Positions 1 to 11,940 of a DNA stretch of 64,000 bases are shown one piece after another. The DNA lies in NCBI GenBank assembly GCA_019633425.1, contig WSUB01000168.1:1-64000 (forward strand). The letters run 5' to 3'. Source of the DNA: Tulasnella sp. 424 (taxonomy: Eukaryota; Basidiomycota; Agaricomycetes; Cantharellales; Tulasnellaceae). The notes beneath the pieces are model-generated. The model made no database searches, was not told the DNA's origin, and saw nothing but the letters and a program-made list of their open reading frames with translations. Numbering within the stretch: position 1 is the stretch's first letter; the number at the start of each line of letters is the position of its first letter. The translations under genes and the position numbers were made by a program.

Positions 1-80
1 GTATAGTATGAATAATATATATTAATTAAATGTAATGGGTTGAGATATAAAAACATTAGGCTACATCATTCTTCACTGCT

Positions 81-130
81 ATACTGCAATGAACTGCAAT
101 GAACTGCAATGAACTGCAATGAGCCACAAT
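81..130. repeat. 10-bp tandem repeat (GAACTGCAAT)
   Basis: Three perfect copies of GAACTGCAAT occupy 91-120, with degenerate copies in the same register on both sides. The surrounding DNA is AT-rich and no coding frame is supported. Confidence 0.85.
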
Positions 131-230
131 AAACAACTATGCTAATGTATATACGCTATATACACATTAGAGATAAATATGCCGCTATGAAATGCTATGT
201 GGTGCTATGCTGCAATACATGCTATATAGC

Positions 231-270
231 AGTTTATAGCAGCTTATAGCAGCTTATAGCAGCTTATACC
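231..270. repeat. 10-bp tandem repeat (AGCTTATAGC)
   Basis: Four in-register copies of AGCTTATAGC. The first (AGTTTATAGC) and the last (AGCTTATACC) each have one change. The period matches the 10-bp repeat 100 bp upstream, but the sequence is different. Confidence 0.85.
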
Positions 271-499
271 ACTGACCCCTTTTCCTGATGTAAGCAGGGC
301 GAGGTGTTCTTCAGGTCTTGTCTCTCGCAGATCAAGCTCCCTTCGCAAGCCGCAACTCCAACGTATTGTAACGATGCCAACTTTGGAGGGTGCGTTTCCC
401 GCCAATCGAGACTCTGAAGTCGTATCTAATAACACCGTTTCCTGAAACTACGTATGTAGCTCATACTCGTCTCAGCATTCCACAACCAACGTTCGCAGG

Positions 500-2660
500 A
501 TCTAATAGAAGACACAGGTAAGTGAGTCGACGTTCATTTTACGTTCTACAGTATTAAGCAACAGGGATATGTTTGTTTCATTACTCGACGACGTCAAGCC
601 CCCGCGGGCATTTCGGACGCATCGCATGCACCACCACCGTCCCAAAGTTCTTACAGAGTATTAGGTAAGCTAACAAACCTTTATTTTGATCTGCAAACTA
701 TAAACTAATTGCCTCGCCTTGAGCTTTTACGCACGATGACCCACACCCTCCTGTGGACGTACGTGCCACCTCTTTCGGTCGCTTCGACGGTGGCACCACC
801 GTCTCATGAGTTGCTAATAATGCCAGGTAAGTGATTCAACCGTTCTCATATGGGCAGGAGTGGTGACAAATGGGGTTTCTTCCAGCGTCCTCGCCCGCCG
901 ACCTCAACAACCCCGCCATTTGCTCGACCTCCTTCGAACGAATCGCCAACGTTGCAGCAGTTTATGTGAGCCATCATGTACGTGCTTTAGGATTTAGTTT
1001 GGTCAAGTGCTCGATCGCTAATCAATCGACTTACCTTTGTCTTCACCGCACGACGACACCTCCACCTCCTGCGGCGTTCGTTCGACCTCCTCAGACGATG
1101 CATCAAGTATCTTTCGCGAAATAGGCTTCTGTTACTACAAGCCCTCTAAGGTCGCGGCCAAGCCAGCTCTCATCGTAGCTATCGACTACTGTACAGGATC
1201 GGCCCAGGCATATCTCGGCGGCACGCAATACGACGCGCTCGCTGAACTTACGGCTATCCGGATTCGCCTCGAAGCGGCAAATGCTTCGAGGTTAATACGT
1301 AAGTACTGGGTCGAAGTCAGCACGAAGAAAGGCGTTACTATGTTCCACAAGGTCCAGGATCCGGTACGCTGCCTTCCCATATCCGACGCTCGAAATATTT
1401 TCTAACTTTTCTTTTTTGAAGAGATTCAAAGATCGTCGGTCTCCTTCTCAATATGGCTCACTTTACCTCTCGACCTGCTCAATACCGTACAACGGATTCG
1501 GGCCGCCTCACATCCTTCCACCGGGCGGCGTTAACGATTATGTAAGCGATTAGTGGCGCGACAATACGGTCATGTGACCGTGCGCGGTCTCAAAAAGAAG
1601 TTTGTTTACTCTTACTTCCCCGCCCAACTTCACTCCCCCATGATCATCGCTCCGACCTCCTGCAGGAACGCCTGAGAAGTTGCATGTTAACAACTGAACT
1701 CGCGACTACTGAGGGTAGAGGCAGACGAGCACACCACCTCATCTCACCACCTTTCGAACTTATTCACATATCGACTGACGACCTGCAACCTCCAAAACCC
1801 ACCACTTCTATGCCTTGGTAATAGTTTTTACGGGGTCTCAGGTAAGCTTTTCCATTTTATTTCATCTATTTGATCACTAATTATGATCGTCTCGCAGCAC
1901 GACGACATCCTCTCCGCTGCCGTTCGTTCGATCGACCTTTTCCGACGCGTACCGTACCGGCAGGCACCGCTGCCGCGAAGCTTTCTACGAGGTACGTTAG
2001 TTTTCGAATCCTGCTTAAATATTTGACTTTTCGAATCTTGAACGCCGCTACTCACTTTTTCTTTGGTCTATAGGTCCAATGGGCCCAATGACGACGAGTC
2101 TTTGCCGTTGTCGATGACGGCGACGTAGACGTAGACGTTCAAAAGTCATCGTCGCTGCCGTCCTTGGTCCTAATGACGGGATGGAGGAACTGGTACGTTC
2201 GTTTTACTAACTTCGAACGTCGGCACTTACCTTGTTTCATTAGCTACCATGTCCAGTGGATTACACAGCAGCGATGCAAGCTGTTTTGGATGCCAAGTAA
2301 GCGTCTCAACTGCTTTTTAAAGAGTTCGATTACTGGCTAACAGTTTTATTATCAGTCTCACCGAGAGGCGCGGGGAACGACCTCCACCCCGCGAACTCAC
2401 GTTCGTCAGACCTGTTCCGCGCGCAACGCCGGTACAGATACCGCCGGAGGACTTCAGTTGAAAGCTAGGTGAGCGTTCTAAGGGGGTTTGCTACTGTCCG
2501 ATTAGTAACCTGTAGCTTTAGGTTCAGTGTGGCGAGCGACGGCCTCCACGTCTCCATGACGTTCGTTCGACCTGCTCCGCATGCATCTTCGGCACGGCAA
2601 CAGCTTGAAGACTTCGTTTGAAGCACTCGGTAAGTGTTCTAATGGGGTTTGCAAGTGCCT
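500..2660 (+). repeat. Decayed ~160-bp tandem array with splice-donor-like motifs
   Basis: Donor-like motifs (GTAAGT, GTAAGC, GTACGT or GTGAGC) recur at 518, 665, 827, 1842, 1992, 2193, 2297, 2469 and 2630. Between them a pyrimidine-rich segment recurs, containing GTTCGTTCGACCT or a close variant at about 1076, 1921, 2401 and 2561. The last two units (about 2469 and 2630) align over most of their length. No frame stays open across units, so this looks like a decayed array of intron-exon-like cassettes and not a functional gene. Its identity is unknown. Confidence 0.5.
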
Positions 2661-4239
2661 GACTACTGATAAAGACACGTTTCCTAGTTACATCCGTGTG
2701 GCTTTTCACGCTGACCACGTCCTCAGTGGCGACTGTACCCGTTTCCGTCAGCAACGGCTTTTCGCCGTTGTTCTCGACCTTCAACACAACGCTTCAGGCC
2801 ACCTCACTGCCGTTCTCACCTCTTGCCGCGGTTCGACCTTCCGACACCACTGCGGTTCCTGGTTTTGCCGACGTCAACGGCGTCCTCAGCCAAGGTCCTG
2901 GACCTCTCACTCCCATTTTCGGCCTTCTCAACAGCACTATTCACTGCCCTTCTCGACCCCTCGACCTCTCAATCCCGTTTCCTTCACGTTGCCCGGTTCA
3001 TCCCCGCTTTCGCCGTCGGATACCAAGGCCTGGACTAACCAACAGAAGGGGGGCATCGGGACCACCGTCAGCACCCTTGCCTTCTGTGTGGCCTTCCGGT
3101 CTACGAGAATAACGCCCCATGCAGCTCTTGGCGGGCGGCTCACGGCAACTGGAACGATGTCTGCAATCGGCAGTTCGACCATGGGCGCCCTTGCCATCCA
3201 CGGAGACGACACCATCAACACCGCCGCCAGATTCTCAACTACACCATCCTCAACGCTGTCTCCAATTGCGCTTACCGAGGACTCGACTTGCGATTTTCAT
3301 GGGCGTTCAATCTCGGCATCACCACCACCACCCTCGACCATGTACGGTTCTAGAGCAAGGGCTCGACCACGGTCGAAATCGACAGCCAAGTATGGACCTC
3401 GACCCCAAGGGTATCTCCGAAAGTCGTCGACGACGCGGTTCGCCAGCGCTAGCGGGCGGATGTCGCAGCAGAGCAGGGAATTGAGCGACGATTACGACGA
3501 AGCCGGGAGCAGACGCATCAGCCTCGCTTCCCCTACCCAGAGTCACTCGAAACGACCGTTCCCCGTCGTTAGCCGAAAGACTTTGTAGCCCGCCAGGAGC
3601 TTTGGGGACCGGCCGAGGAGCGTCGTCGTGGTTAGCGAAACCCCGTGCTGTCCTCTGCGACTTCGTATCGCAGCCCAAAGAGCGAAGGTGGTGCGCACAG
3701 CGTGATTGGAATTGGGATTGGAGGACCGCCGAGACCCGCCTCGCGTTCGGCATTGGTGTACTCTGGTCCGGCTCCGTCGTTGGCTCCTTCCACTCCGCTT
3801 TCGTTGGGGACTCCTGGTATCACGTTTACAGGGGGGAACACCGCGACTCAAGACCCGACGAAATTGGAGTTGGCTCAGTTCCTGCGCTCTTCAAGGCTCA
3901 CTTGACTCATGACGCTACGACGACGCCCTCACGCCGGTTTAACCATCTCCACGGCCGACGTAGGGTCGCCCAACGATCACCCGGATTCACCACTCCGCTG
4001 TCAACTCCCAAATCAACCTTGTACCGCGCGGCAGGGGCTGCTGGTGGGGAGTTTGGACGTCATAGATTTTTTTTGTCGTAACATGAGAGTGCTCAAGTCC
4101 TCGTTTTGCAGTAGTTTATGTACATTTGTCGGCCATTATGTACATTTGGCGGCCATTGTGTACGTTTGCCTGACCAGAGAACAGCGTGTCCCCTCCGGTC
4201 CCATTGCTCCTTAAGTCTCTCAACACCACCCACCTCCCA
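2660..4239. other. Low-complexity C/T- and S/T/P/R-biased region, no recognised gene
   Basis: Several long open frames overlap here on both strands; the longest is 335 codons, 2581-3588 (+). All translate to low-complexity Ser/Thr/Pro/Arg-rich sequence with no domain, no consistent start context and no family resemblance. The simplest reading is GC-rich biased DNA continuing from the repeat array. A fast-evolving secreted or disordered protein cannot be excluded. Confidence 0.4.
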
Positions 4240-5863
4240 ATGAATGATCTTATCGACTCTCTTGACTTGGCTCCTCCTCTTGCTCCCGAAAATCAACAAC
4301 TTGCGCAAATGAATGAGAACACAGAACAACAGTATGTATAGTTGACAGATTATTCTGGATGACCAGCAGCTCAGAAGCCCCATCCCATCAGGCAAACAAA
4401 GCTAGGCAGGAATGCGAAGAGAAAGCTTCGCCTGCGAGAGGAAAAATTGTCAGGACCACTCCCACCCAAGCCTCGTCTGACAAGAGCACCAGATAAGAAG
4501 AAAAGGAAAGGCACCCACAGCACTGTAGCTACGTCCGAATGCTTTGGTCAAATGCTCCGAAAATGGATGATAACGCTCCCTCCTCAGAATGGTGGGTTGT
4601 GATTGGGACTTATATCACGATGAGGCTCCTCACATGATTAACCCTGCAGGCTTTCTGATGGATATTCCTGCCACTGCGCTTGACCTCTTTGATGACCAGA
4701 AGCGGGTTCCCACCAAGGCAGTAGCCAGCTCACTGGAGGGCTTCAGCCTGGATTCTGACACATATGTCGAGGCTCCTAAAACGAGGGGGTTTTTCTGCTT
4801 TGTCGTGCAGCCAAGGACCTCGACAATTTTGACGACGACCCAGACGATCTTGGAGCATCAACCGCTACTCCTCATCATCCATCTCAGCCCATCGAGGTGG
4901 CGGGCGAAGGCATCTTCCTTCCTCAGGTCCCTCCTCAGGGTGCCAGTGCCTGCGCTTGCGAGCATTGTGAATCTCTTTGGAACTTGCCCCCTACCAAACC
5001 CCTCCCTCCTTCATTGGCTGAACCAGATTATGCTCTGATCCGCTACAAGCTCAACCTTCCTCTAAGGGACCAGCAACGACTCAACGAAGCCATTGATATC
5101 ATGGAGCGGGTTCTGGCCTCAGGGGAAAGATGCTGTCGTAGTCACACAGACTCCTGGCATGTTGGTCCTTGGTCAAAGTATCGGCACATTCCACGCATGA
5201 CTGTGACGGTATCCCATCAGTCCAAGGAGGCCAAAGTTGCACTCGATGAGTTTGCTGGGCTGGTGACTGAGCTCGCAGTCAAGCCAATCGCAGCACTGCT
5301 CAAGAACCTAGACCCACAATACCATCTCCTTGCCACTAGGTATGCCTTGGTCCGTATCTTGCATGTCAGGATTCAGACTGACTGGTATCAACAGGATCAA
5401 CACCTATGTCCAGCTTGCATGCAAGGACAACAATCCACTGACCCCAAACCTAATGTGGGCTCCCTTGTTTAATGTCGCCGCTTTCCGCTGGGGTGTCGGG
5501 GAATTTTCCCACTTGGATAATGATCCCAAGGGTTTGTATGCCTTTCTTCTTGCTGCAAAGAAGTTTGATGGGGGACGCTTTTGCCTTCCCCATGTCAAAC
5601 TTGCCATCCCATTTGGACCATTTACCGTCATCCTGGTTCTGGCTGCCAAGCTGGTCCACTTCGCTGAGCAGTTCGAAGGATCCCGGTTCATATTCACAGG
5701 ATTCATCGATTACAACACGGCTATCCAGGCGGGGATTGGTTGTGAGGAGTTTCTGACACTCTCTGATGAGGAGTTTGTGGTTTGGATCAAAGAGCGGATC
5801 GAGGTCCAATGGGCTAAGGAAAGAGCCATGGAGGAGGGGAGGTTGGCGAAAATGACTTCTTGA
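4240..5863 (+). pseudogene. TET/JBP-like 2OG-Fe(II) dioxygenase, frameshifted
   Basis: The coding signal runs from about 4240 to the stop at 5863. A clear intron lies at 5340-5394, another is likely at about 4590-4648, and a further one is likely near 4333. The last exon carries a double-stranded beta-helix: an HxD iron motif in EFSHLDND, then FDGGRFCLP, then a distal His and Arg in LVHFAEQFEGSRF. This is the pattern of the TET/JBP-like oxygenases expanded in basidiomycetes, which oxidise 5-methylcytosine or related bases and often travel with DNA transposons (family knowledge). Upstream and downstream halves are in different frames: the frame is lost in the A-run at 4778-4781, and no plausible intron bridges it. 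The iron and 2OG residues look intact, so the lesion may be recent or a sequence error. The N-terminal exons are uncertain. Confidence 0.55.
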
Positions 5864-5968
5864 TCTCTTACTTGTAATGCCCGTTTCACTTGTCCCCCAC
5901 CAATTGATCATAGTGATAGCAGATAAATTTCATCAGATTCTTGAGAGTGTAATACATTTTTAACTATG

Positions 5969-7812
5969 CTAGAAGTTGCCAGACCGGGTGCGTGCAAAAG
6001 CAAGAGCATTCGTCCAGCGAGTCGTTAAAGAGTCAAAGTCATACACATTGAGAAACGGAAGAACGTAAGCATGGACATCTGCAATATCACCAACAGTGAG
6101 TGATTCCATGCCCGGCGGGTGGACTGGGACATCAGACAAATCGGCTGGTGGGCCGGCACGACCGACCCATGATGTCGTGCCCTCCTCAGCGCTGTTGTTG
6201 CCCTGCCATGACGAAAGGACCTGTGCTTCGCGCAAACCTTCCCAATCCACGCCGAACTCCTCCAGCTCAGCAAGGGTCAGCTGATCTCCCCTGACACCGT
6301 TGGTAAACTGGTCGAAGAACCACATGTCGTGTGGACTTCTGGCGGGTTGCCCTGGCGTCTGAATACGATGATGGTTCCAGGATTCGGCGAAGAAAGCGCA
6401 GTCGGCGTTGATGTCGGGGAGGTAGAGGTAGTGCAGCAACCAAAGATGGTTGCGGTTGTTGATGTTGAGGCCGTGCTGGACTTCGAGGTTCTCGAAAAAC
6501 GAGTGCCACTTTGAGCCAAATTGAACGGTAACGTCGACCCAAAGTCGCTCGATTCGCACGTTATGAACGCTCCTGCAATTCAAGACATGAGTGAGGTTGA
6601 AGTGTGGTCGATGCTCGCACTCACCTGCCCCAGATGTAAGAGCCACGTTGAACCCCGTTGCGCATCTCCATGTAGGCGGCAACTTGGATGTTCTCCGTTC
6701 CGTGGTCGCCACGCAATCGAGAAGGGACCCCGTACTGGTGGGCAGCGCGGAGAAAAAGATTGAGAACCGTCGAGCCAAAGTTGTTGTTTGCAGCCGCGAT
6801 GCCCACTACCATGCGTGTATGGCCATCAATGAAGCCATGTATAACGATCCCCCAGCGAATTAAGCCTGCCATAAATGAAGCAACGTTAAGACCTGGACCT
6901 CAAAAAATTGAAGTGCTAGCCTTACCGTGCTGGCCATCGTGGTGCCAGAGAGCATTCGGTCCTGGAACTTGATACCGACGGCGCTTGATGCGAACGCGCT
7001 CAAAGACTCGACGGACGGGATCGATGTGGACAAGTGAGGCGGAGATGCGGGGACGGGAGGTCGGGTTTCCATTACGACGCAGCATGCCATCGAGCATGGT
7101 GAGGCCCGCATTGGGAAAGTTGGTACGAAGTTGGACAATGGCAGCATCAAGTTCGGCGTCTGTCAGAGCGTTGACGCCATATGTGTTGTGAGGCAGCTCC
7201 TGGGTGCTTTCACCTTGGTTGGGGAAGGGATTGCGCCCTGCTTGAACCAAGCCGTACTCGAGGAGCGAGTCTCGAACTTTGGTTCGACCAAGCTTGAGGA
7301 ACTTGGCGATCTTGGACGAACCGCGGTAGGCCACAGCCCGCTCCAGAAAACTGGGCTCGATGACAATACGTGGTCGTCCAGGTCGGCCAGTTCGCTCGAC
7401 ACGAACAACTTCAGGCATCCCATGGTGGGAGGCATCAAGGGAAGCGTGATAAGCCTGACCGACCTCTTGTTGAAGTAGGGCGACATTGGTCCGAAAGGTA
7501 TCCGCTTCGACAGGTGAGAAGATTCCCGAATGCTGCCAAGTGTTCACTGGTGTCAGTAGAAGTCAATCAAAGATAAAGGAGATAGAACAGGCTGACTTGT
7601 TGGAATGTACGAGAGAACTCGTCGAGCTCGTCGCCAAGTCGTTCGATGACGGTTGTATCTCCAAAAGACTCGTGGATTGTCTGTTGTACTCGATGTTCGA
7701 GATTGTAATATCGACTACGGAAAGCTTCAACTAGTGGATTTGAGGTAGTTGGTTCGGGAGCCTGAGGTGTTTGCTGTCCTGAAGGATCAGCCTGAGGAAG
7801 ATTTGCGTCCAT
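5969..7812 (-). CDS. DDE integrase core-domain protein (transposon-type)
   Basis: Four exons on the minus strand, 7812-7597, 7532-6926, 6865-6625 and 6572-5969, joined in frame to give 555 residues. The middle has a helix-turn-helix (RGSSKIAKFLKLGRTKVRDS). An RNase-H-like catalytic core follows: Asp in IHGFIDGHT, Asp in RLRGDHGTEN, and Glu in VHNVRIERLW, just after the last intron. This matches the integrase-core proteins that agaricomycete genomes carry in many copies. They probably derive from a DDE transposon or retroelement (family knowledge). All three catalytic acids are present and the frame is open. The gene converges on the dioxygenase, with 105 bp between the two stops. No terminal repeats were recognised, so it may be a stand-alone or domesticated copy. 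Confidence 0.75.
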
Positions 7813-8976
7813 ATAGGGTGCTCTGCCTCCGGTGGAGGAGGATTCGAGTCTGAACTGGTCAGGGAAAGGACGGTATCAGAAGGTTCAAACTCACAGGTGG
7901 CGGTAGACAGTCTGCCTGCCTTGAACAAGCCAAGAAGCTCTGTGGCACTGGAGAAGCAAGAGCAGCAAGCAGCGAGCAAGAAGGAAGGGGTGTTTGGTCA
8001 GCCAGTAAGTGTAGTACGAGAGGGGGGCGTACGTACCAGTTGGAGATGCCTGATACACCCGATACAAACAAACCCGGGAAGAATCCGGACGTCCCTAAAC
8101 AACAGCGATTTTTTTTATGCCTAGAGTAGCCATGAGGGAGAGAAAGAGAGTTTCTGAGTTGAGCTCTTGAATGGTGTGGCTGTGCTGTGGTTGTGGATGG
8201 TGGACGGTGGATGTGGCCGGCGCGTGGTTCTGACCGTGGCTCGGCGATAAAGCACGGAAATGGCGGACGGCTTCGATGCTCGTGCGCTGTGGCCTTGGAG
8301 TGTGCGTGGTTGTGGATGGTGGATGTGGCTGGCGCGTGGATATGGCCATGGCTCGGGGATAACGGGTGGATATGACACGCGGCTTGAATTTTCGATGACT
8401 TTTCAGCTTATAAGGAACCGCCCTCTGAGACCTTTGCAAAGCGATGCTTCCATCCACTTTAACTGAGCCACATTCGCTAACTATTTCAAAATATTTTTGG
8501 TACTCGCTTAACCGCTCCTATACCTCGATAACACAAGCTGGGGATACCGGTGGTGTTCATAGCGCAATTGCTCAATTGGCGTCTATCCCGTCGACAGCGA
8601 TGTGCACTGTAACAGAGTAGGCTAAAAGGATCAATAATCCCGACAGGCACAATCTCTTGTATCCTTTTAACTGTCTGTTGCGTACGTTCCCAAATAGTGC
8701 AGACATGGTGAAAGTATCCAAAGACGGCATTACATCCTGATAGAGGGGGGGGGGTTTATCAACGCTTCCCTGTGCTCGCTCGTCACTATCTCGCGAAGGT
8801 ATGCTGCATGGTGCACTGAGGAGCATACCCCCAGGGATGTTTCTAATTAAAAACGGAGCGCATCGCGCACACACGATATAGAGAGTTCCACAGACGGGAA
8901 AAGATAATGATTGTTTTCCGAGGTACAGGCAACCAGTTGACTATTGAAGCTACCGACAGACCTCTTACTGAGGCGC
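7813..8976. other. Intergenic region between integrase and cellobiohydrolase
   Basis: No convincing gene. It holds the probable 5' flank of the integrase gene, a G/T-rich direct repeat (listed separately), and the 3' flank of the cellobiohydrolase with a run of nine G near 8746. Confidence 0.6.
8182..8370. repeat. Imperfect direct repeat, G/T-rich
   Basis: Two copies (about 8182-8258 and 8302-8370) share TTGTGGATGGTGGA, then a GGCGCGTGG block and a TGGCTCGG block. Their start points are about 120 bp apart. Non-coding on either strand. Confidence 0.6.
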
Positions 8977-10724
8977 TTACAAGCACTGGGAGTAGTAGTC
9001 GTTGCCGTAGGTGCAAGTGTAAGGAGAGACGCAGGTGGTAGGTCCACTAGGGAATGAGAGAATCGATTAGAGACGTAGGACAACTATTGAGAGATTTCAA
9101 GACTTACGTGTAGCCAATACCACCGCACTGTCCGTAGTGGGTCTGAGTAGCTCCAGTAGCAGTGGTGGTGGAGGAGGTCTTGGTGGTGGTAGTCGAAGAC
9201 TTGGTAGAGGTCGTGGACGACTTGGTGGTGGTGGTGCTGGTGGTCGACGACTTGGTGGTGGTGGTGGAAGTCTTGCTGCTGCTGGTAGTGGAGGAAGTGG
9301 TGCCGGAGAAGGTCGAGCCAATGGGACCAAAGCGGATGTTGGAGTAGGTGACGGTGGCGCTGGCAGCGGAGGTTTCGACGTCAGATGGGACACCAGAGGT
9401 GGTCGCGCAAGTGCCACGGTAGCAGCCATCCTTGGTGCAGTCGGTCGGGTAGGTGGAGTCTAGCCAGAGCATGTTGACTGCGTAGTCGTCCCAGACGGAG
9501 AGGACGAGGACACCACCGCGGTTGAGAGACTGGCCCATCGTGGTCAAGCCACCGTGGTTCTGGAAGGATGTGGTGTCGCCGAATGCAGCCTTCTGCTGGT
9601 CGCAGTAGGCGCCGGTGATCGAGTTGAAGGAAGTGTCGATGCCGCTAATCTTGTTGGAGGAGTTGGCAATGACAACGCCGTTCTGGACGTAGAAGCGCTT
9701 GATTTCAGTGAGCGTGCCGGTGGCCGTGCCGTCGGAAGTGATGAACTGGGTGACAACGGTGAACTTCTTGGTGGTGTCAACGGTCAAGCCGGGGCCGTAG
9801 AAAGTGTGGTCGCCCTGGCGGTAAGAGTTGAAGTCGCAACCATCGGGGTCGCAAACACCGCTGTAGCGGCTTGGGTAACCGCAGTCGTCACCGCTGCAGC
9901 GAGTCTGACTAGTGACGTCGCAAGGGTGAGGAGTGTAGGCCGCAGAGATGGAGTTGGCCTCCCAGATGTCCATCTCGCTGCAGCAGGAGCCGTAGCTACC
10001 AGTGCCGGAGTTGTCAGAGGTGGCGGTCCAGTCGACGACGTTGGCCTAAGCGAAGAAAAAACCAAATCAGGTTGATCCGATTAGTAAATAATTCAGGGAG
10101 ACTAACCTCGCCGTTGATGAACTTGATGTCACGAGGGCACTGAGAGTCGCAGTAGCCAGTTCCGTACTTGGCACCAGCCTTGTTGCCGCTGTACTTGGAC
10201 AGACCACCATCAGCGTCCATTTCGGAGAAGTAGACGGCACCGTTGAGACCGCAAGGGAGCGCGGAGACGTCGACGTCGAAGGTGAATTCTTGGTTCAGGG
10301 GCTTGAAGACTTCGTAGGTAGAATCGTCCGCCATAAGGTAGAGACGAGAGCCGACGTTCTTGCCATTGCTGTTGGGAGTGACGAACTTGAGAGTGAGGGC
10401 GTTGCCGGAGGTGGTAACACCGTAAGTGCCAGAGTAGTCGGCTCCGTCGAGGGCGCAGTTCGTTGCGCAGGTGACACCATCGGGGCAGTAAGTGCTGCTC
10501 CATGTGTTGCCGGTGTAGCAGTTGGTGGAGCCACCGACGTTGTGGAGCCAGCGCCAGTTAGCGTCGAGGACGACCTTGCCAGCCTGGGCAGTGCAAGTTC
10601 CTCCAGCGGCGCACTTGTACCAGGTCAAAGCGGGGTGGGTCTCCGCGGTGTTGGTGCCAACCTGCTGGGCAGAGACGCCGGCGAGGAGAGAAGCGAGAGC
10701 AACGAGAGCAGCTTGGTGGAACAT
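8977..10724 (-). CDS. cbh1: GH7 cellobiohydrolase with C-terminal CBM1
   Basis: Three exons, 10724-10107, 10045-9108 and 9046-8977, give 541 residues. Residues 1-19 are a signal peptide, cut before QQVGTN. A full-length glycoside hydrolase family 7 domain follows, with the catalytic motif EMDIWEAN: Glu230 nucleophile, Asp232, Glu235 acid/base. After it come a Ser/Thr linker and a fungal CBM1 ending in DYYSQCL, whose Cys and Tyr residues are intact. The last exon encodes only the C-terminal two-thirds of the CBM1. The enzyme is secreted and releases cellobiose from the reducing ends of cellulose. Overall length and the conserved CBH-type segments favour cellobiohydrolase over endoglucanase. 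It stands alone here, with no neighbouring CAZyme. Confidence 0.96.
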
Positions 10725-10764
10725 TTTTCGAAAGACTGTGTAGTCGTAGAAAGACTGTTGAACT

Positions 10765-10800
10765 GTTGGAGAGTGTAGGACCGTTGGAGAGTGTAGGACC
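10765..10800. repeat. 18-bp tandem duplication in the cbh1 5' leader
   Basis: Two perfect copies of GTTGGAGAGTGTAGGACC (10765-10782 and 10783-10800) lie between the TATA-like box and the start codon. Confidence 0.9.
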
Positions 10801-10835
10801 GATGAGGATGGTTGACCCTGCTCATCCAGCGAGAC

Positions 10836-10843
10836 ATTTTATA
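10836..10843 (-). promoter_or_regulatory. TATA-like box of the cellobiohydrolase gene
   Basis: TATAAAAT on the minus strand, about 112 bp upstream of the cbh1 ATG and on the right strand. This is a plausible distance for a strongly induced secreted-enzyme gene with a leader of 60-80 nt. Confidence 0.6.
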
Positions 10844-10986
10844 TGCCATATTTGGGACGGATAATGTACGGGCCAAGAATACCAAGAGTGTTGATCTTTC
10901 GTGAATACTCGGGAGCGCGTCTTGGCGATGGGCGTCGTCTGGTCGTGATCCCAGCAACTCTGAACAGCTGAGGAGGCCGATGAGTT

Positions 10987-10998
10987 CCCGTTTACGGG
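10987..10998. promoter_or_regulatory. Palindrome CCCGT-TT-ACGGG upstream of cbh1
   Basis: A perfect 5-bp inverted repeat with a 2-bp spacer, about 263 bp upstream of the cbh1 ATG. Symmetric sites like this can bind dimeric zinc-cluster regulators. No regulator can be named from sequence. Confidence 0.3.
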
Positions 10999-10999
10999 G

Positions 11000-11940
11000 G
11001 CTTCTTGCGATGCCATTTCCGACAAGGAACCAGAGAATATGCCCGCCGGCGATTACTGGTACTGGGTAGAGACGAATTTGGGCAAGTTGACCGCAGTCAG
11101 GCGGGTTGAAGGACAACGAGAGGAACCAGTGCGAAACTTACCTCAGCAATCGAACGAAAGCCGGAGAGATGGGGCTACTCGGAGTTTCCTCTAAGGAACC
11201 TTTCAAGCATCCATGGATTTCGGTGAGAGGTAGAAGCAAAGCGGCTCAAGTGGTCATTCTAACAATAGGATGGCAGCCGAGCTCGTTTTCCAATAGAGGA
11301 AGCACGGCGAGCTTCGCTTTCCCCAATCGGAAAGCCTGACGGAGAAACCCCTTGACAGGTGCCCGGCTACGTCGTCATAGCCCTAATTCCGAAGCCGGAT
11401 TTAGGAACTTCCACGATTCCGCAGTCGGCGACAGCCTCCGCAGTAGCTATTCTTGAAGCCTGTCAAGCGACCTTGTACTTTCTAGAAGACGATAAACGGC
11501 ATATCTTCGTGGCAACGTTGAAGGTCTAAACTTAGCATCTAGTGAGTTTTTGGTCGAAAAACCGTCTGTAGGAAAAAAAAGATTACTTACAGTGTACGAT
11601 TGAACATTTGACTCGGGTTGCCAATCGGAAGAGGCGGGAAGACGGGCAATATCTGCGGCGGGGTTGGTTGGTTTGTTGAACAGACCACTGCAATTCCAAC
11701 GCCACGCAGCTTTCCCACAGTAGCTATTCATAGAACATCACTCGAATTTCTTTTCACAAGTTATACTACGACACAAACGTAAATAGATAAATGATCATGG
11801 GAGATTATAGCAGGAGGAAGAGAGAGGAGCCAGGAGGGGGAGAGAAAAAAGGTTTTACTGCGTAACATGAGGCAATATCGAGAATTCGACAAGAAGAAGA
11901 GGCCTTAGGCGTGTTGCGGTGTTTCTTTGCTAGTTCTTTT
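11000..11940. other. Intergenic region between cbh1 and the TAY1-like gene
   Basis: No supported gene. A minus-strand open frame at 11731-11447 (94 codons) has a possible GTAAGT donor inside it near 11590, but no recognisable product. The right part is probably the 3' flank of the TAY1-like gene. Confidence 0.5.

Noticed and set aside
2581..3588. 335-codon plus-strand frame
   Set aside because: Low-complexity translation, overlapped by comparable frames on both strands, with no domain and no good start context. Kept only as a low-complexity region.
9137..9463. Gly-rich plus-strand frame opposite the cellobiohydrolase
   Set aside because: It is the complement of the Ser/Thr linker codons of the GH7 gene.
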